Below, piece after piece: positions 7,235 to 15,811 of a DNA stretch of 42,620 nucleotides (position 1 is its first letter; each line of letters begins with the position of its first letter). The notes beneath the pieces were generated by a model, which was given only the letters and a program-made list of their open reading frames with translations, had not been told where the DNA came from and ran no database searches. Source of the stretch: Candidatus Poribacteria bacterium (GTDB taxonomy: Bacteria > Poribacteria > WGA-4E > WGA-3G); contig JAPPBX010000048.1 in NCBI GenBank assembly GCA_026702755.1, forward strand, positions 1 to 42,620, read 5' to 3'. A program made the translations under genes and the position numbers.

Positions 7235-8440
7235 ATGAAACAGATAGATGGCGGGATCACCGCGGTTTCGGGTATCCGGGCATCAGGTATCCATGCCGGA
7301 ATTAAAGCAGCCGATGCAAAGGACGTAGCACTCATCGTTACCGATACGCCAGCGACCACCGCTGGAGTCTTCACAAAGAATAGCGTCACCGCTGCGCCAG
7401 TTCTTGTATGTCGCGAGCATCTCAGCGATGGACATGCACAAGCCGTTATTGTCAATAGCGGGAATGCCAACGCTTGCACCGGCGAGGTAGGCATGGCAAA
7501 CGCACGACGGATGGCTGCCGCAACCGCCGAACAACTCGGTATAGATGCGAATCTCGTTCTCGTCTCCTCCACTGGCGTTATCGGACAGCAATTGCCAATG
7601 GACAAAATCGAAAGCGGGATCCAAGCCGCCGCGAGTGCTCTCAGCACCGAAGGTGGTGCCGATGCCGCGGAAGCGATTATGACGACCGATACGCATCCGA
7701 AATCTGTCGCCGTAGCGGTGGAGGTTGACGGTGTACCTGTGAAAATCGGTGGGATCGCCAAAGGGTCCGGTATGATCGCCCCCAATATGGCGACGATGCT
7801 CTCCTATCTGACCACGGATGTCCGAATCAGTGCCGAAATGCTCCAAACTGCCTTAAACCGCGTCGTAGATGATACCTACAATCTCTTGACGGTTGACACC
7901 GACCGCAGCACGAATGATACTGTGCTGATTCTCGCGACCGGTGTTGCTGATAACGCCAATATCGTTGCAACGGATGGAGAAGATTACGAAGCGTTTTGTG
8001 AGGGACTCCAGTTTGTCTGCACCGAGTTGGTAAAGATGCTCGCCCGTGATGGCGAAGGTGCAACGAAACTCGTTGAGGTGATCGTCAAACACGCCAAAAA
8101 TCGGAGCGATGCTGAAAGCGCGGCGCGTGCAGTTGCGGAGTCGCCACTCGTTAAAACTGCCGTTTTTGCCAACGATGCCAATTGGGGGCGAATCATGATG
8201 GCGATTGGAAAATCGGGAGCGGAATTTGACCCGTATCAGGTGGATGTCTATCTTGCCGATTATCGACTCGTCGAAAACGGAATGGACGCTGGTTACGATG
8301 AAGACAAAGCCACCGCGCTGTTCGCCCAGGATCCAGTGCGGATCACGATTGATCTTCGCGCTGGGGACACTGAGATAACGATGTGGACCTGCGATTATTC
8401 CTACGATTATATTCGGATTAATGCGGATTACCGCACTTAG
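7235..8440 (+). CDS. argJ: Bifunctional glutamate N-acetyltransferase/amino-acid acetyltransferase ArgJ
   Basis: 401 aa, the usual ArgJ length. ArgJ transfers acetyl from N-acetylornithine to glutamate (the cyclic arginine pathway) and in bifunctional forms also uses acetyl-CoA. The conserved self-cleavage site is present: IAKGSGMIAPNMATMLSYL, with Thr187 as the nucleophile exposed when the precursor is cut between Ala186 and Thr187. FVCTELVKMLARDGEGATKL and VFANDANWGRIMMAIGKSG are further family blocks, and the C-terminus (RINADYRT) matches typical ArgJ ends. Whether it is mono- or bifunctional cannot be decided by eye. It has its own strong promoter and AAGGAG ribosome binding site. No other arginine gene is adjacent, and the tRNA cluster follows. 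Confidence 0.95.
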   Translation: MKQIDGGITAVSGIRASGIHAGIKAADAKDVALIVTDTPATTAGVFTKNSVTAAPVLVCREHLSDGHAQAVIVNSGNANACTGEVGMANARRMAAATAEQLGIDANLVLVSSTGVIGQQLPMDKIESGIQAAASALSTEGGADAAEAIMTTDTHPKSVAVAVEVDGVPVKIGGIAKGSGMIAPNMATMLSYLTTDVRISAEMLQTALNRVVDDTYNLLTVDTDRSTNDTVLILATGVADNANIVATDGEDYEAFCEGLQFVCTELVKMLARDGEGATKLVEVIVKHAKNRSDAESAARAVAESPLVKTAVFANDANWGRIMMAIGKSGAEFDPYQVDVYLADYRLVENGMDAGYDEDKATALFAQDPVRITIDLRAGDTEITMWTCDYSYDYIRINADYRT

Positions 8441-8473
8441 TCTGTTGGTACGTCTCGGTGGTGTCAAAAATTT

Positions 8474-8534
8474 TTGACAAAAAATCAAATTTTTGCTATT
8501 TTAATTTGACATTTAAAAGCAAATATATTAAACT
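8474..8534 (+). promoter_or_regulatory. Tandem promoters upstream of the tRNA cluster
   Basis: Two sigma-70-like pairs lie in a row: TTGACA (8474-8479), 17 bp, TATTTT (8497-8502); and TTGACA (8506-8511), 17 bp, TAAACT (8529-8534). The second would start about 45 nt before tRNA-Gly. They fit expression of the three tRNAs as one transcript. Confidence 0.55.
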
Positions 8535-8585
8535 ATATATGCTTTGAAGATGTGTACTCTCTTCTGCGCAAATTATCAATATTAT

Positions 8586-8660
8586 GCGGGAGTAGCTCAG
8601 TGGTAGAGCTCCACCTTGCCAAGGTGGAGGTCGCGAGTTCAAATCTCGTCTCCCGCTCCA
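8586..8660 (+). tRNA. tRNA-Gly (GCC)
   Basis: Complete cloverleaf: acceptor GCGGGAG pairs with CTCCCGC, the D arm is GCTC/GAGC, the anticodon stem CCACC/GGTGG carries GCC at 8618-8620, and the T arm GCGAG/CTCGT has the TTCAAAT loop (its last pair is G-T). The 3' CCA (8658-8660) is encoded. It is first of three tRNA genes on this strand, with 6 nt before the next. Confidence 0.96.
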
Positions 8661-8666
8661 TCTTTT

Positions 8667-8741
8667 GGTGGCGTAGCCAAGTGGTAAGGCCAGAGTCTGC
8701 AAAACTCTTATTCGTCGGTTCGATTCCGACCGCCACCTCCA
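8667..8741 (+). tRNA. tRNA-Cys (GCA)
   Basis: Acceptor GGTGGCG pairs with CGCCACC. The D arm is GCC/GGC, the anticodon stem AGAGT/ACTCT carries GCA at 8699-8701, and the T arm TCGGT/CGACC has the TTCGATT loop. The 3' CCA is encoded. It is the middle gene of the cluster. Confidence 0.95.
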
Positions 8742-8756
8742 TTCTTTTCTCTAAAC

Positions 8757-8830
8757 GGGCGATTAGCTCAGGTGGCTAGAGCGTTTGCTTGACATGCAAG
8801 AGGTCGCTGGTTCAAGTCCAGCATCGCCCA
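8757..8830 (+). tRNA. tRNA-Val (GAC)
   Basis: Acceptor GGGCGAT pairs with ATCGCCC. The D arm is GCTC/GAGC, the anticodon arm TTTGC/GCAAG carries GAC at 8791-8793, and the T arm GCTGG/CCAGC has the TTCAAGT loop. Unlike the two upstream tRNAs, the 3' CCA is not encoded (TCC follows the discriminator A), so it must be added after transcription. Confidence 0.93.
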
Positions 8831-8883
8831 TCCTTCCACAATTCTTGCTCCAACGGATGTCCGCTGCGAAGTTCCCTCAAAAC

Positions 8884-8931
8884 TGCACCGCTTTGTGCAT
8901 TTTTTTAGATTGGTTTGCCCTTTTTCGTGCA
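8884..8931 (+). promoter_or_regulatory. Candidate upstream activator sites (GTGCA boxes)
   Basis: An inverted pair TGCAC (8884-8888) and GTGCA (8895-8899) is followed by GTGCA (8927-8931). The last GTGCA begins 56 bp before the GG of the sigma-54 element, the same distance as at the 19-kb paralogue. These are candidate sites for an enhancer-binding activator. Confidence 0.5.
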
Positions 8932-8981
8932 ATTCAACGACTGTAAAGCCGGTTTTATCGCTCTATTGAGCGTGTTTTCAT

Positions 8982-8997
8982 TGGCATAGAAATTGCA
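8982..8997 (+). promoter_or_regulatory. Sigma-54 promoter of the LVIVD lipoprotein gene
   Basis: TGGCATAGAAATTGCA contains GG (8983-8984), 10 bp and GC (8995-8996), as required for -24/-12 elements. The start is expected near 9007, about 57 nt before the GTG start codon at 9064. Confidence 0.75.
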
Positions 8998-9063
8998 TCA
9001 TATTTCTTATGAATAATAGTTGTAGAAATATCATTGGGTCAGTCTTTGCCAAGGAGTGAAACA

Positions 9064-10239
9064 GTGCGAACAATTTTTGCCAGATCAACTTTTGTTTTTG
9101 TGATTGTGCCGCTAATTGTCATTATTAATATGGGATGCGGTTTGGGCGTTTTCAAACAAAGCCGAGAAACTGCAATTCCCGTAAAAACACAAGGGAGTAC
9201 TTTCATTGTTGTAGATACTACGGATGTGAAAAATCCGATAGTTGCGAGTTCTATTCCGCTGCCGTTCCGTGTCGGTTCAAACAACAACGTTGTCTTTTCA
9301 GGGCAGTACGCTTATATTACGACAACGCAACACCTACACGTCATTGAACTATCTGCCCCTCAGTATCCATCTTATGTAACATCTCTGGCGTTCTCTGATG
9401 AAATTGGCAAGGCACGCGTAGTTGGAGATCAGGTCTATATAGCGAGTCGTTATAAACTTTATGTTGTCAATGTCTCAAATCCGAATCGTCCAGTACTGCG
9501 ATCTATCGTACGCTTAAACCACACAAACAAAATCAAAGATTTTGATGTTCATGAATCTTACCTATATGTTATGGATACCAATGACTATCTGCATATTTTT
9601 CATTTAGCAAAGGAGAACGCTCAATTCGTTGACGCTGTTGCCCTACCGCAATTCTGGTTTTTAGGGCTTATACCCAAGGGACCTACAGTAAAACCGATTC
9701 ATAGAGCCAAGTCTTGGCAGGTCCTACTTGCCTATCAAAATGGGAACTTCTTGGAGTTATGTGGTGATAGATATGATAAACTCCGATTTTCAAAGGATTA
9801 TCTGGTATTTGCTAACTATAGAGACTCAAACCCGTATATTACAATTGTCTGGCCAAGATCACGCTACGTGCGGCGTGGCGGCATGCTTGAACATTACGAC
9901 GTGACGGGAAACTGTCTCGCGCATCTCTACACGGTCAATCTCGGAAAACGTACAGATGTGTATGCCGCTAACGCAGGAAATGTACTTTTGGTCGCTCAAG
10001 ATCAGTGGAGTCATCTGATATCCGCTAAAGATAAAGTGGGAGCCCTCACAGATTTTCAGATTTCAGGTGATCTGCTTTACACATCAAACGCGAACGGATT
10101 CTTCTCTATTATTGATCTTGTTGAAGGTCACACGGATCGTTTTTTATCGGTCGCCCGCCTTGGAACATTACATCCAATGAGTATAGCCGTTGGTGAGAAC
10201 TACACCGGTGTGTTATGTGATTCGGACGATTTGAAATAG
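9064..10239 (+). CDS. LVIVD-repeat beta-propeller lipoprotein
   Basis: 391 aa from the GTG at 9064, chosen because AGGAG lies 7 nt upstream; a TTG at 9034 lacks a ribosome binding site. The N-terminus is a lipoprotein signal with the lipobox ending IINMGC (Cys25), so the mature protein is probably attached to a membrane facing the periplasm or cell surface. The body has repeated blade-like units of the LVIVD type, for example YAYITTTQHLHVIELSAPQY and QVYIASRYKLYVVNVSNPNR, consistent with a beta-propeller. LVIVD proteins have no fixed biochemical role. The gene stands alone and is preceded by a sigma-54 promoter with GTGCA boxes like those of the DUF4159 genes, which suggests shared control (inference). 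Confidence 0.75.
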   Translation: MRTIFARSTFVFVIVPLIVIINMGCGLGVFKQSRETAIPVKTQGSTFIVVDTTDVKNPIVASSIPLPFRVGSNNNVVFSGQYAYITTTQHLHVIELSAPQYPSYVTSLAFSDEIGKARVVGDQVYIASRYKLYVVNVSNPNRPVLRSIVRLNHTNKIKDFDVHESYLYVMDTNDYLHIFHLAKENAQFVDAVALPQFWFLGLIPKGPTVKPIHRAKSWQVLLAYQNGNFLELCGDRYDKLRFSKDYLVFANYRDSNPYITIVWPRSRYVRRGGMLEHYDVTGNCLAHLYTVNLGKRTDVYAANAGNVLLVAQDQWSHLISAKDKVGALTDFQISGDLLYTSNANGFFSIIDLVEGHTDRFLSVARLGTLHPMSIAVGENYTGVLCDSDDLK

Positions 10240-10444
10240 CGAAGTCCTTTATACCGTAAACCTCATCGTCAATCGAATAAAACCCTCCAAAAACTAAGCG
10301 GTTTGACTTGACAGGTTTTTTAATTGGCATTTCCGCCTTATATCGTGTAGAATTATTTCGTAAACGGAGTCCGAAAAAGGACGTTAAATCTATTAAGACC
10401 AATTTTGAAACCTACACGAATGGACATATAGAGAGTAAACCGCA
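10240..10444 (+). other. thrS leader and weak promoter candidate
   Basis: A possible sigma-70 promoter is TTGGCA (10324-10329), 18 bp, TAGAAT (10348-10353), leaving a leader of about 85 nt before thrS. I see no T-box motif or terminator in the leader. Confidence 0.3.
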
Positions 10445-12232
10445 ATGCGTGAACCCAATCAACCTGAAGATTACGAACAACGCCTACGCCATTCGACCGC
10501 GCATATCATGGCGTATGCCGTACAAAAACTATTTCCAGATGGCGAACGTACCGTTAAACTCGCAATCGGACCGCCGATTGAAAACGAGTTCTATTACGAT
10601 ATGGAGGTGCCACGCCCGATTACACCCGACGATTTCCCCGAAATCGAAAAGCACATGAAGGCGATGATTAAATCCAATGTGCCTTTTGAACACGAAACCT
10701 GGACCTACGATGATGCCCGTGAATGGTTCGGTGAACGAGACCAAAAATTCAAACTTGAATTAATAGACGGAATCTCTGACCGGGAAGTTAGTGCGAGCGA
10801 TGAGGGTGTTGCCGACGAAGGTGTCTCTATCTATCACAACGGTGATTTCACAGACTTATGTAAAGGACCACACGTTGAAAAAACAGGCGAATGCCGATAT
10901 TTCAAACTGCTCCGCGTTTCAGGAGCCTATTGGCGCGGTGATAGCAATCGCGAGCAGTTGCAACGAATTTACGGCACCGCATGGGAGACTAAAGCCGACC
11001 TTCAGGCATACTTAACACAACGCGAAGAAGCCGCCAAACGCGACCATCGCAAACTCGGACGTGAGTTGGAACTCTTTCAGATGCATCCCGAATCTCCCGG
11101 CAGTGCGTTTTGGCTCCCCAAAGGCGCGTTTATCTATAATCTCCTGTCTGAGAAAGTGCGGAAACTCTATCTCAGCGAAGGCTATCAAGAGGTACGGACA
11201 CCTCTTATCTACGATAGTAGTCTCTGGGAAACTTCTGGGCATTGGGAACACTATAAAGACGACATGTTCCTCGTCGAAAGCGATGATGGTGAATCAGTAA
11301 GTGCGCTCAAACCGATGAACTGTCCGGCGCACATGCTCATTTATAAAAGCACACGCCACAGTTACCGAGACCTGCCCTACCGCCTACACGACCAAGGCGT
11401 ATTGCATCGCAACGAAGCCACAGGTACACTGACTGGCTTATCGCGCGTCCGCCAAATGTGTCAGGATGACGCTCACAACTTTGTCACCGAAGACCAGATT
11501 GCGGATGAATACGAGCGCATTCTTGGACTCTTCCAACGCATTTATGGCACTTTCGATTTACCGTTCCGATGTGATTTGAGTACACGAAACCCGGAGAAGT
11601 TTATGGGCGATGTGGAGGTCTGGGATCGCGCGGAAACAATTCTTAAGGATGTGTTAAAAAACAATCAGGTTGAGCACACTATTGATCCCGGCGAGGCAGC
11701 ATTCTACGGTCCCAAACTCGATTTTCAAGTGCGGGATTCACTGAACCGAGATGTGCAGTGTGCTACCGTGCAACTCGATTTCCAACTGCCCGAACGGTTT
11801 GATCTCGTTTATGTCGCACCGGACGGGTCTGAAAAGCGTCCCGTGGTTATCCATCGTGCGATTTGTGGAAGTTTTGAACGCTTCATCGCGATGCTGATTG
11901 AGCATTATGCCGGAGCCTTTCCGACATGGCTCTCTCCGGTCCAATGTGTTGTGATGACGATCAGCCAACGCTTCGTTGCCTACGGCAAAGAGGTCGAGCA
12001 GCTTCTCTCGCAAAAAGGGTGTCGTGTTGCGTTGGATAACAGCGACGACAAGATTGGCGCGAAGATTCGCCAAGCCCGCTTGCAGCGTGTTCCATATATG
12101 CTAATTATTGGTGGACGCGAGGAGGAGAGTCGCACCGTCAGCGTTCGCAGTCGAGATGAAGGCGACATCGGTGCAATGGCACTTGACACCTTCGTTGACA
12201 AAATCGTTCAGGAAGCCGACTTAGATTTTTAA
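10445..12232 (+). CDS. thrS: Threonyl-tRNA synthetase lacking the TGS domain
   Basis: 595 aa class II synthetase charging tRNA-Thr. The protein starts directly with the editing region: HxxxH at His16/His20 and LCKGPH with Cys139 and His143, so proofreading of Ser-tRNA-Thr should work. The catalytic core has motif 1 near residue 253. The zinc ligands are Cys293 (MNCPAH), His344 (DDAHNF) and His470 (VVIHRAICGS), with motif 3 ending GSFERFIAMLIEH. The anticodon-binding domain fills the last 100 residues (ISQRFVAYGKEV onward). Typical bacterial ThrRS (about 640 aa) begins with a roughly 60-residue TGS domain that is absent here, and no in-frame extension is seen. The ribosome binding site is weak (GAGAG). 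Confidence 0.95.
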   Translation: MREPNQPEDYEQRLRHSTAHIMAYAVQKLFPDGERTVKLAIGPPIENEFYYDMEVPRPITPDDFPEIEKHMKAMIKSNVPFEHETWTYDDAREWFGERDQKFKLELIDGISDREVSASDEGVADEGVSIYHNGDFTDLCKGPHVEKTGECRYFKLLRVSGAYWRGDSNREQLQRIYGTAWETKADLQAYLTQREEAAKRDHRKLGRELELFQMHPESPGSAFWLPKGAFIYNLLSEKVRKLYLSEGYQEVRTPLIYDSSLWETSGHWEHYKDDMFLVESDDGESVSALKPMNCPAHMLIYKSTRHSYRDLPYRLHDQGVLHRNEATGTLTGLSRVRQMCQDDAHNFVTEDQIADEYERILGLFQRIYGTFDLPFRCDLSTRNPEKFMGDVEVWDRAETILKDVLKNNQVEHTIDPGEAAFYGPKLDFQVRDSLNRDVQCATVQLDFQLPERFDLVYVAPDGSEKRPVVIHRAICGSFERFIAMLIEHYAGAFPTWLSPVQCVVMTISQRFVAYGKEVEQLLSQKGCRVALDNSDDKIGAKIRQARLQRVPYMLIIGGREEESRTVSVRSRDEGDIGAMALDTFVDKIVQEADLDF

Positions 12233-12238
12233 TTGGCA

Positions 12239-12342
12239 ATCAGCCATCAGCAGTCAGCGATCAGAAAGAGAACCTTGTGGTGGTTATCGTAAACATTCCT
12301 GCCATACTGTGCCCTGCTGACAACCGAATGCTGATGGCTGAG
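12239..12342. repeat. Small inverted-repeat element with heptad ends
   Basis: The left end has TCAGCCA, TCAGCAG, TCAGCGA, TCAG. The right end (to about 12342) is its inverted copy, including a perfect 12-bp match TCAGCCATCAGC (12240-12251) against GCTGATGGCTGA (12330-12341) and about 19 of 24 positions overall. The element is about 100 bp, carries no gene, and ends just before the lpoB-like ribosome binding site. Confidence 0.6.
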
Positions 12343-12369
12343 AACTATTCGCAAAAAGGAGCATTTCTA

Positions 12370-13002
12370 ATGGATAAAATTTTGACAGTCAAGCCTATCG
12401 TTTATAGCCTTACAATTTGCGCCTTCCTCACCGGAATAATAGTTTTTAGCGGTTGCAGTTCTTCTAAACAAGTTACCCGTGTTGCTGCCGACACCACGAT
12501 TGATCTGTCTGGACGTTGGAATGACACAGATTCTCGCATGGTTGCTAATAAGATTATTGGCGATTGCTTAAATCACCCGTGGATAAACGATCACGGTATA
12601 AATACCGGTGGGAAACCGGTTGTGATTGTAGGCGGCATCCGTAATAAAAGCATGGAACATATCCCTGTCGCTACATTTATAACCGATATTGAGCGCGCCT
12701 TCATTAATTCGGGGAAGGTCCGCACTGTATCAAGTTCGAGTGAACGTAGTGAGATTCGCGAAGAACGCGCCGACCAAGGAGAATTCGCTGCACTCGAAAC
12801 CGTTAAACGGATGGGACGCGAACTCGGTGCCGACTACATGATGACAGGTGAAATCAATACGATTGAGGACCGTGAGGGCGGCGATCAGGTCGTCTTCTAT
12901 CAAACAGATCTCACGTTGACAAACATTGAGACGAACGAGAAGATTTGGATCGGTCAGGAGAAGATTAAGAAGTTCGTTGGACGAGGCAAGTTTAAAATGT
13001 AA
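12370..13002 (+). CDS. LpoB-like lipoprotein (penicillin-binding protein activator family)
   Basis: 210 aa from the ATG at 12370, with AAGGAG upstream; an upstream in-frame extension to 12277 would run through the repeat element and spoil the signal peptide. Lipobox IIVFSGC (Cys29). The mature part begins with the family-typical LSGRWNDTDSRMVANKIIGD, then a VVIVGGIRNKSMEHIP strand and ELGADYMMTGEI near the C-terminus, as in LpoB-type proteins. E. coli LpoB is an outer-membrane lipoprotein that stimulates the synthase PBP1b; homologues outside gamma-proteobacteria have less certain partners. The gene is followed after 75 bp by a COG3014-like lipoprotein, a pairing known from other bacteria, which supports the call. 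Confidence 0.8.
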   Translation: MDKILTVKPIVYSLTICAFLTGIIVFSGCSSSKQVTRVAADTTIDLSGRWNDTDSRMVANKIIGDCLNHPWINDHGINTGGKPVVIVGGIRNKSMEHIPVATFITDIERAFINSGKVRTVSSSSERSEIREERADQGEFAALETVKRMGRELGADYMMTGEINTIEDREGGDQVVFYQTDLTLTNIETNEKIWIGQEKIKKFVGRGKFKM

Positions 13003-13019
13003 AACGTTCGCGATGCGTC

Positions 13020-13047
13020 TGTTGGGGCGGGTCCCCGTGCCTGCCCG
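13020..13047. repeat. GC-rich intergenic repeat remnant
   Basis: TTGGGGCGGGTCCCCGTGCC followed by TGCCCGC has the flavour of the GTAGGGG-type palindromes elsewhere in the window, but its arms pair only imperfectly. It lies between the LpoB-like and COG3014-like genes. Confidence 0.3.
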
Positions 13048-13077
13048 CTATTATTCGCTTCATATTTACGGAGACCG

Positions 13078-14412
13078 ATGATCAAAACACTCCCTTTTCT
13101 GCTTATTATTTCCCTGATGATAGGGTGTGGCGGCTATAAATTTCAAGAAGTCATAGAACCACTGGAGAGTGGACAGCCAGAAAGTGCCTACACCTATCTT
13201 CAGAAACACGCACCGAAAACACCGGATATTCCATACCAGTTTGAATTGGGGTTGGTCGCCCATTACGCCAACCATTTTACGGAAAGCAATGCAGCACTTG
13301 ACATAGCCGGAGATATTGCAGAGGACCGTTATACGAAAAGTGTTTCAAAAGAGTTAGGTTCCTTGGTCACCTCCGACAAATTACGTCCTTATTCTGGTAC
13401 GCAGTATGAACGGCTGCTAAGCCACTATTATCGTGCGCTCAATTATGTCTATCAAGGTCAGTTAGATGGCGCATTGGTAGAGTGCCGCCGTGCCACGAAT
13501 CTCATTAACTACTTCAAGGGTGAAGACGAGAAGTATGATTTCTTCGGCACTGGTTTTTTGGCATACCTTTCTGGCGTATTATTTGAAGCCACTGGTGAGT
13601 GGAATGATGCCTTGATTTCTTACAAGCAAGCCGCCGAATACTATAAAAACGCCTCAGAAAAAACCGGCGTGGAAACACCAAAAGACATCGGAAACGCACT
13701 GGTCCGATTGACACGCAGGCTTGGGTTTGCTGATGAGTTTGAGCGTTACCAGCAGCAATATGGTGAACTTCCACCACGTCCTGAAAATACCGGCGAGTTG
13801 ATTCTCTTTTATGAAAGCGGCTACGTCCCTGCCAAAACTGAAGAGTCTTTGACGTTTCCGATCCTGAAAAAAGATGATGTGGAAGATGAAAAGTTTGTTC
13901 CTACGCTGATAGGACGCCAAGGAATGGTCTTTGAGGATGTCGAATTGGAATATCTCCTGCGGGTCGCGATTCCGACAATTAGTTCCCATCGTCCGCGCTT
14001 CGCAGGAATCAAAATAGCAGTAGGACAAGATCAAAAGACAGGCGTGCTTGTAGAAGATGTGGAAACCATCGCAATAGAAACCTTCAATGCACAACGTCCT
14101 CTCATTCTCTTGCGAACTTTAGCACGTGCCTTAGGGAAATACCTACTGACTCGACAGGCAAATAAGAAACACGAAGCTTTAGGTCTCCTTACGAATCTCG
14201 CGGGCGTTTTAACAGAGCAGGCGGATACGCGTTCTTGGCGAACACTGCCGAATCAGATTTTTATGGTGCGGATGCCGCTCCCCGCAGGCACGCATACACT
14301 CAATCTCTCATTTTTAGATGCAAATGGACGGGTCCGCGGAAGTCAGTCCGTGCCGGACATTAAGATTGATGCAAATCGGATAACCTTTTGGAATCATCGA
14401 ACTTATGAGTGA
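13078..14412 (+). CDS. COG3014-like TPR lipoprotein
   Basis: 444 aa. Short lipoprotein signal ending SLMIGC (Cys17). The first half is helical with TPR-like pairs: YQFELGLVAHYANHFTESNA (about residues 53-72), RLLSHYYRALNYVYQGQLDG (about 112-131) and GVLFEATGEWNDALISYKQA (about 165-184). The second half carries beta-rich stretches with GELILFYESGYVPAKTEES, as in COG3014 proteins. The biochemical function is unknown; an envelope role is likely from the lipid anchor and the LpoB-like neighbour. GGAG precedes the ATG by 6 nt. The next gene, the cysteine desulfurase, follows after 31 bp but is functionally unrelated. Confidence 0.7.
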   Translation: MIKTLPFLLIISLMIGCGGYKFQEVIEPLESGQPESAYTYLQKHAPKTPDIPYQFELGLVAHYANHFTESNAALDIAGDIAEDRYTKSVSKELGSLVTSDKLRPYSGTQYERLLSHYYRALNYVYQGQLDGALVECRRATNLINYFKGEDEKYDFFGTGFLAYLSGVLFEATGEWNDALISYKQAAEYYKNASEKTGVETPKDIGNALVRLTRRLGFADEFERYQQQYGELPPRPENTGELILFYESGYVPAKTEESLTFPILKKDDVEDEKFVPTLIGRQGMVFEDVELEYLLRVAIPTISSHRPRFAGIKIAVGQDQKTGVLVEDVETIAIETFNAQRPLILLRTLARALGKYLLTRQANKKHEALGLLTNLAGVLTEQADTRSWRTLPNQIFMVRMPLPAGTHTLNLSFLDANGRVRGSQSVPDIKIDANRITFWNHRTYE

Positions 14413-14443
14413 TCCTCTTTGAATCGTAATTTGGACAAAAAAC

Positions 14444-15604
14444 ATGGAACGGATTTATTTAGATTACAACGCCACAACACCACTCCATCCGGAAGTCCGG
14501 GACGCGATGATGCCCTATCTTACCGAGGCATTCGGCAACGGCTCCAGTATCCACGCTTATGGGCGGGAGGCACGCACTGCGATTGACACCGCACGCGAAC
14601 AGGTCGCGGAACTTATCGGTGCCAAAAGTCCGAGTGAGATTGTTTTCACTGGGAGCGGTACCGAAGCAGATAACCACGCCATCAAAGGGTTGACCGAGTT
14701 GCAAAAGAGCCGCGGCGCAGGCAACCATATTATCACCTCCTCTGTAGAACATCACGCTGTCTTGCATACCTGTCAATATTTGGAACAGTGCGGTTTTGAG
14801 GTAACTTATCTTCCCGTAGATAGGTATGGACGAATTGATATTGAGCAGCTCCGCGAGGCGATCCGCGACACGACGGTGCTGATCTCCATCATGCACGTCA
14901 ACAACGAGAATGGTACTGTCCAGCCGCTTGAAAAGATATGTGAAATCGCTCAGGAACACGAGATCCCTCTCCACACCGATGCCGTGCAATCGGTTGGAAA
15001 GTTGGAGATGAACGTCCAAGCACTCGGCGTGAATCTCTTGGCGTTTTCTGGGCACAAGATTTACGCGCCCAAGGGTATTGGTGTCCTCTATATCCGCCGC
15101 GGCACTCGGTTGGCGAACCTCGTCCACGGGGGTTCGCATGAACGCAACCGACGTGCCGGATCCGAAAACGTCCCTGCTATCGTAGGGCTTGGTGCTGCTG
15201 CTGATCTTGCGAAACAGGAGCAGCGTACCTACGCACAGCATCTTGACTCATTAACCCAGCAATTGCGCGAAGGATTGGATACACACATTGATCGGTTACA
15301 CTACAATGGACACCCCGACCACTGTGCACCCGGCACGCTTAACGTCTCCTTTGAAAATGTGGAGGGCGAAAGCCTCATCTTACGCTTGGATATGGAAGGC
15401 ATCTGTGTCTCAACGGGTTCGGCGTGTACTTCCGGCTCTATGGAGCCGTCGCATGTCCTCGCCGCACTCGGTTTACCGCCACGTTTAGCACAAGGCACCG
15501 TCCGTTTTTCGCTCGGTAGAAACACAACCGAAGCCGAGATTGACGCGGTTATTGCCAAACTACCAAAAGTCATCCAGCAGATGCGTACACTATATAGAGG
15601 ATAG
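14444..15604 (+). CDS. Cysteine desulfurase (NifS/IscS family)
   Basis: 386 aa PLP enzyme that removes sulfur from cysteine as a persulfide for Fe-S clusters, thiolated tRNA and other uses. YLDYNATTPLHP opens the fold, His104 (SVEHHAV) stacks on the cofactor, the Schiff-base lysine is Lys205 (SGHKIYAPKG), and the persulfide-carrying Cys328 lies in STGSACTSGSMEPSHVL. The TSGS-type loop and length fit the class I NifS/IscS branch. No iscU, iscA or mnmA gene is adjacent, so its acceptor is not evident and I do not choose between nifS and iscS. The ribosome binding site is weak. The tnpB element follows 16 bp after the stop codon. Confidence 0.93.
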   Translation: MERIYLDYNATTPLHPEVRDAMMPYLTEAFGNGSSIHAYGREARTAIDTAREQVAELIGAKSPSEIVFTGSGTEADNHAIKGLTELQKSRGAGNHIITSSVEHHAVLHTCQYLEQCGFEVTYLPVDRYGRIDIEQLREAIRDTTVLISIMHVNNENGTVQPLEKICEIAQEHEIPLHTDAVQSVGKLEMNVQALGVNLLAFSGHKIYAPKGIGVLYIRRGTRLANLVHGGSHERNRRAGSENVPAIVGLGAAADLAKQEQRTYAQHLDSLTQQLREGLDTHIDRLHYNGHPDHCAPGTLNVSFENVEGESLILRLDMEGICVSTGSACTSGSMEPSHVLAALGLPPRLAQGTVRFSLGRNTTEAEIDAVIAKLPKVIQQMRTLYRG

Positions 15605-15711
15605 ATTTTCCATCAATCTTCGGGCAGGAGACCCCATGCTTTAGCTTGGGGAGGAATGCCCACACCTATATTTTTTTTCTTGATATTGGTTCAAGATGTA
15701 ATATGATGATA

Positions 15712-15801
15712 GTATCACGTTGAAAACCAGCAAGACGAGCATAGTCTCTCGGAAACCATGTGCTGGTTTCCTCCCACTTGTCAGGGATAAACGCGTGATA
15801 C
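15712..15801 (+). other. Structured leader of tnpB
   Basis: Nested inverted repeats: GTATCACG (15712-15719) with CGTGATAC (15794-15801), AAACCAGCA (15724-15732) with TGCTGGTTT (15761-15769), and AGAC/GTCT inside (15733-15747). In RNA this could fold into a branched hairpin ending 10 nt before the tnpB ATG at 15812. Confidence 0.45.
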
Positions 15802-15811
15802 GTGCGACTCC

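Noticed and set aside
7186-8488. Several long minus-strand frames opposite argJ
   Set aside because: They are antisense to argJ and show the low-complexity composition typical of shadows of a real gene.
10324-10344. TTGGCATTTCCGCC as a sigma-54 promoter
   Set aside because: It has GG, but the bases 10 bp further are TT rather than GC, so it does not meet the -12 requirement.
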